Positions 60,871 to 64,000 of a stretch of DNA of 64,000 nucleotides are shown piece after piece. The stretch's first letter is position 1. Each line of letters opens with the position of its first letter. The position numbers and the translations under genes are program-made. Below the pieces are notes generated by a model, which searched no databases, was not told the origin of the DNA, and worked only from the letters and a program-made list of their open reading frames with translations. This DNA comes from Leishmania mexicana MHOM/GT/2001/U1103 (taxonomy: Eukaryota; Euglenozoa; Kinetoplastea; Trypanosomatida; Trypanosomatidae): assembly GCF_000234665.1 (NCBI RefSeq), contig NC_018335.1:434001-498000 (forward strand). Direction: 5' to 3'.

Positions 60871-62577
60871 ATGAGCTCTGGCGACTTCATGCTGGACCTC
60901 CGCTACGCCGACCGTGAGGACCATCTAAAGATGAACAGGTACTACGTTTACCCACCGGTAAGTCATGAATGCATCAACCACAAGGAGCGAAGCAGGAGCT
61001 TCGGCACCGACTGCAATGACAGCGGTGCTGTGGAAGTTAGGGGGACCGTCGGCGGTGACGGTGCTGCGCAGCAGTGTTACACGCACCCTGGAGCTATTCT
61101 CCCGCCATGCCATAAGCCGCTAGTGGAGGACGACGTCGAGGACGACGACCGCTGCAGTGACGACAGCGACGACAGGGTCGCCAACACAGCGCTGGAGCAT
61201 TTTCTTATGGGGAGCGCAAGCGGTCTGATGGACTACTCAGCCCTGGAAACGGACGGCGCGGCAAGCAACAGCAGCCTGAAAAGCTCGCCTCCGTCATCCA
61301 GTGCAGCCACTGATGACAGCGAAGGTAGTTTTCCATGCGTCGACGAGGAGATACTTGGCGATTTGGGTGATGTCATTGGATACGGAGGCGACCGCGGCTC
61401 CTTTGTGTGTTGCGTGCCGCTCCCGCCGCTGTCGCGGATGTGGACACAGGCGCCAAGCTTCGCCAAGGAACCGGCATTCACGGAAGGCCCGCATTCCTCC
61501 GAAATGAAAAAGGCCTACAAGAAGTACCCGACTCACATCTCCAAGGACGAACTCTCATTTGTGTCAACGGCGTACCGATGCGCCCGCCGCTGCGAGTGTT
61601 CGCAGAGCAGCAGCAGTAGCAGCAGGCCCTTCCTGACGCCTGAGGAGGCCCGCTACGCCGCCTTACACCTGGTCTTACCCGACGCGGTCGTGTTGGCACA
61701 TGGCGAAAAGGTTGGGCTGCTGATGCCGCTGTACAACTGCAGCCTCAAGGAATATTTGCAGAGCCTGACAAATCCCACATCTTCACCGTCCGCCGCCTCA
61801 ACCACGCCGGTTTCGCTGACCGTTTCGCACAACGCGAACCTGCACACCGAGGACGCCGATAGCAGCACTGGTCTCTGCAATCCCCACAGCAGCACGTTTC
61901 GCTTCACTGCAACCTATCGACCAATCGAGTCGATTCCAGTCATCTCCGCAATCGTCTTTCAAATGCTGGAGGCGGTGGCCTTTCTCAATCATCGCCTCCC
62001 TCACGGCGAGGGCTCCACTGGGTACACCCATAACGACCTCCACCTCGACAACATTCTGCTCTCCTACGACGGCGATGTGGCCCTCTGCGACTTTGAGCTT
62101 GTCGCATCCACGCCCACACCGTCGCGCATCATGGATGTCCGCCGCTTACCGCCGTCCTCGCGGCAGTCGCCGCACGGTCTTTTCAGCGAAACGGCCGACA
62201 CGTGGGCGTTTGGGCTGATGGTGGTGAGTCTGCTCACAGGTGTTGACCCGCTGTTCACCTCAGATATCGTGAACGATTTCAGTGATGGCCCGCTGCTCTT
62301 TCGCTGGGACCGCAGCACGCGGGTGCTGGACTGGGAGGCGAACATCAAGGCACACGTAGAGCTCCTGCTGCTGCGGCAGGATTCCACCGGGAAGCGACTG
62401 GAGGAGGCCTGCCACCTCCTACAACTGTGTGGCAAATGTTTGGTCAACCGCGAAGGTGCCGAGCCGCTGCGCGCCGTGTCCCTGCTCGAGGAGGCGATGT
62501 TCCTCCCTTACCGTCGCGACTTTAGCCTCGCCACGTGTACCGTGAAGGAGTGGATCAGCAGCACGCGCCGGGTGTAA
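60871..62577 (+). CDS. divergent protein-kinase-like protein
   Basis: A 568-residue protein. The C-terminal 300 residues carry kinase features. A hinge-like stretch (GLLMPLYNCSLKEYLQSL) is followed by a long Ser/Thr/His insert and a helix ISAIVFQMLEAVAFLNH. The catalytic loop HNDLHLDNILL has D389 and N394 intact. The metal-binding motif is DFE (D407-E409) instead of DFG. After it, ADTWAFGLMVVSLLTGVDPL matches the DxWxxG helix. I see no glycine-rich loop and cannot place the VAIK lysine. The first 230 residues are acidic and Ser-rich. It may be an atypical active kinase or a pseudokinase; the conserved catalytic Asp leans towards activity but the missing N-lobe landmarks do not. Start is the ATG at 60871. 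Confidence 0.85.
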   Translation: MSSGDFMLDLRYADREDHLKMNRYYVYPPVSHECINHKERSRSFGTDCNDSGAVEVRGTVGGDGAAQQCYTHPGAILPPCHKPLVEDDVEDDDRCSDDSDDRVANTALEHFLMGSASGLMDYSALETDGAASNSSLKSSPPSSSAATDDSEGSFPCVDEEILGDLGDVIGYGGDRGSFVCCVPLPPLSRMWTQAPSFAKEPAFTEGPHSSEMKKAYKKYPTHISKDELSFVSTAYRCARRCECSQSSSSSSRPFLTPEEARYAALHLVLPDAVVLAHGEKVGLLMPLYNCSLKEYLQSLTNPTSSPSAASTTPVSLTVSHNANLHTEDADSSTGLCNPHSSTFRFTATYRPIESIPVISAIVFQMLEAVAFLNHRLPHGEGSTGYTHNDLHLDNILLSYDGDVALCDFELVASTPTPSRIMDVRRLPPSSRQSPHGLFSETADTWAFGLMVVSLLTGVDPLFTSDIVNDFSDGPLLFRWDRSTRVLDWEANIKAHVELLLLRQDSTGKRLEEACHLLQLCGKCLVNREGAEPLRAVSLLEEAMFLPYRRDFSLATCTVKEWISSTRRV

Positions 62578-64000
62578 CTCTGAAGGTGACCAGAACACGA
62601 ACCGCAATGCGAAATACAGACGAAGAACCGTTTCGTGCACACAGACAAGCACGTAGAGACGCCCGCACGCGTAAATTGTAAGCGAATCCATGCCGTTTTT
62701 CCTGTTTTCTTCGCCAGGCCTGCAGCAAGTCTATCAAGGAAGTGTTTTGTGACTGTTTCTGCGTATGTATCTGAGTAGGTGAGTGAGGTGAAGAGCGGTG
62801 TGCCCGTGTGGATTCTTCGGCTCACTCCCGCCCTCCCACTTTCTGTGTCTCTCCCCCTTTCCCCTCCCTCCTCTCCTCACTCCTCGACGCCTTCGTATTT
62901 ATGGCTGGTTCGCTGTTCATCTTTGAAGCTGTCTCACTTGCGCCTTCGAATTTTTGTTTCCGTTTGCTGTCATCTCTCACCGGCTGCACCATCTGCCGCT
63001 CCTCAGCTCCCCGACGGCTCCCTCTTCGCATCTTTTTCACGGCCTTCATACGTCATTTTATGCCCCTGTGCGGTGTACGTCAATGGCGCGATGCGTCTCA
63101 CGCGGCGCTGTCTTGGAAGTTGCCAGTGAAGGAGTGGGAAAGCGGTGGGATTGGAGTTGTGCATAGAAGGCATGCGTCTTGACGGTACACGAGCGCACAA
63201 GCGGAACAACAACAACAAAAAGCAGCTGACCATCTCCCCTCCTCCCCCTCCCCCTCCCTTGTGTTGCTGGTGCTCCTCTTCCTCCTTTTTCCTGTTCCAT
63301 TGTTGTTCTTTGCGCTTTCTATTTGCCCCTTGCGTGGTTGTCCTTGTTCCTTGTATCATGCTAGGGAATGTGTAGACCACACCACAGTCGCGTCGATCTG
63401 GTCGGTGCTATGGTAATTTACGCTGTTTTTTTTTTCTGCTTCGTCTTGTTTTCGCCTTCAAGGCATTTGCTCCTCCCTCTCCCCCTTCTCTCTTCTCTTG
63501 TGTTAGCGTCAGAGTTGTGTTGTTGCCCCCTCCCCTACCCTCCCCACACACACACACTTCCCCCTTTTTTCTCTTGTTTTGAAAGCGTCTAGAAGCTGAT
63601 GCGAGTGTGTGTGAGGGTGGCATTGGTCGACAGTGGGGTGTGTGCGGGCTTCTGCGCTGAGGTGCGCATGTGCGTGTGTCTGTCATTTCATGTCCTAAAC
63701 GCTCTCTGTTGCCGCCCTCCAACAGGCGGCCGTTAGCGCCGGCGAGTTTACGGTATAAATCGAACGCTCGATTTCTCTTGCCTTTTTCTCTCGCTTTGGT
63801 TCTTGCCCTTGTCTTTGAGGGGTTCTCCATGTGTCTCTATGCTATGGCCAAGCATACCCTTGCGGACGAATAGCTGGTGATGCTCCTCTTCTTGTCATGC
63901 ACGTCTTGTTAGACCTGCAGTAGTGGGCTGCGTGCGTAAAGCAAGACACTGTGTTGTGTTGTTTGCCTCACGGTTGCAGTGCCGTCAATGTGGTGGTACG
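62578..64000. other. intergenic region to the window end
   Basis: No gene seen. Contains CT-rich and C-rich tracts (63230-63290, 63520-63570) and T-runs of the kind that precede a gene, so the next start probably lies beyond the window. Confidence 0.55.

Noticed and set aside
1..64000. CRISPR array, phage genes or a bacterial-type operon
   Set aside because: The sequence is clearly trypanosomatid nuclear DNA; no regularly spaced repeats or prokaryotic gene signals were seen.

Overview
This window looks like one stretch of a Leishmania-type trypanosomatid chromosome (Leishmaniinae; the sequence alone does not settle species or subgenus). The grounds are: every supported protein gene is intronless and on the + strand, as in a polycistronic unit; genes have high third-position GC; the gaps are full of polypyrimidine tracts followed by AG (trans-splice acceptors) and TG/CA or TA simple repeats; and the gene content is typical (two PPR proteins, an ELO elongase, a BBSome subunit, several large low-complexity hypotheticals).

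Layout: 1175-6016, giant Ser/Pro-rich repeat protein; 7257-9554, mitochondrial PPR-like protein; 9589-14212, a repeat-rich zone with two almost identical 500-bp elements in inverted orientation around one hypothetical gene (11092-12006) and a 301-bp repeat; 16789-17934, fatty acid elongase; 19708-20787, multi-span membrane protein; 21531-23513, ankyrin protein; 24670-26361, hypothetical with a PP1-docking-like motif; 27147-27971, proteasome lid subunit RPN12; 29030-31435, PPR protein; 32621-35014, coiled-coil protein; 36306-37520, ArfGAP; 38658-41390, BBS9; 42640-44241, ubiquitin hydrolase; 45314-46750 and 51610-53913, two SEC14/GOLD paralogues with an eroded GOLD relic between them (about 49480-50080) and a second copy of the 301-bp repeat at 47627-47927; 54983-55491, a probable small membrane-protein gene broken over three frames; 56983-57582, RPB7-like polymerase subunit; 58195-58479, small single-span protein; 60871-62577, divergent protein-kinase-like protein; 62578-64000, no gene seen.

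The genes are functionally unrelated, as is normal for kinetoplastid polycistronic units, although several deal with membranes and lipids (ELO, SEC14/GOLD pair, ArfGAP, BBS9) or protein turnover (RPN12, USP). I found no phage-like, CRISPR, or clearly new enzymatic system. The most notable features are the repeat architecture (500-bp inverted repeats nested inside a 34.6-kb direct-repeat interval, a layout known in Leishmania to seed extrachromosomal amplification), the decayed third SEC14/GOLD copy, the three-frame small gene and the divergent kinase.
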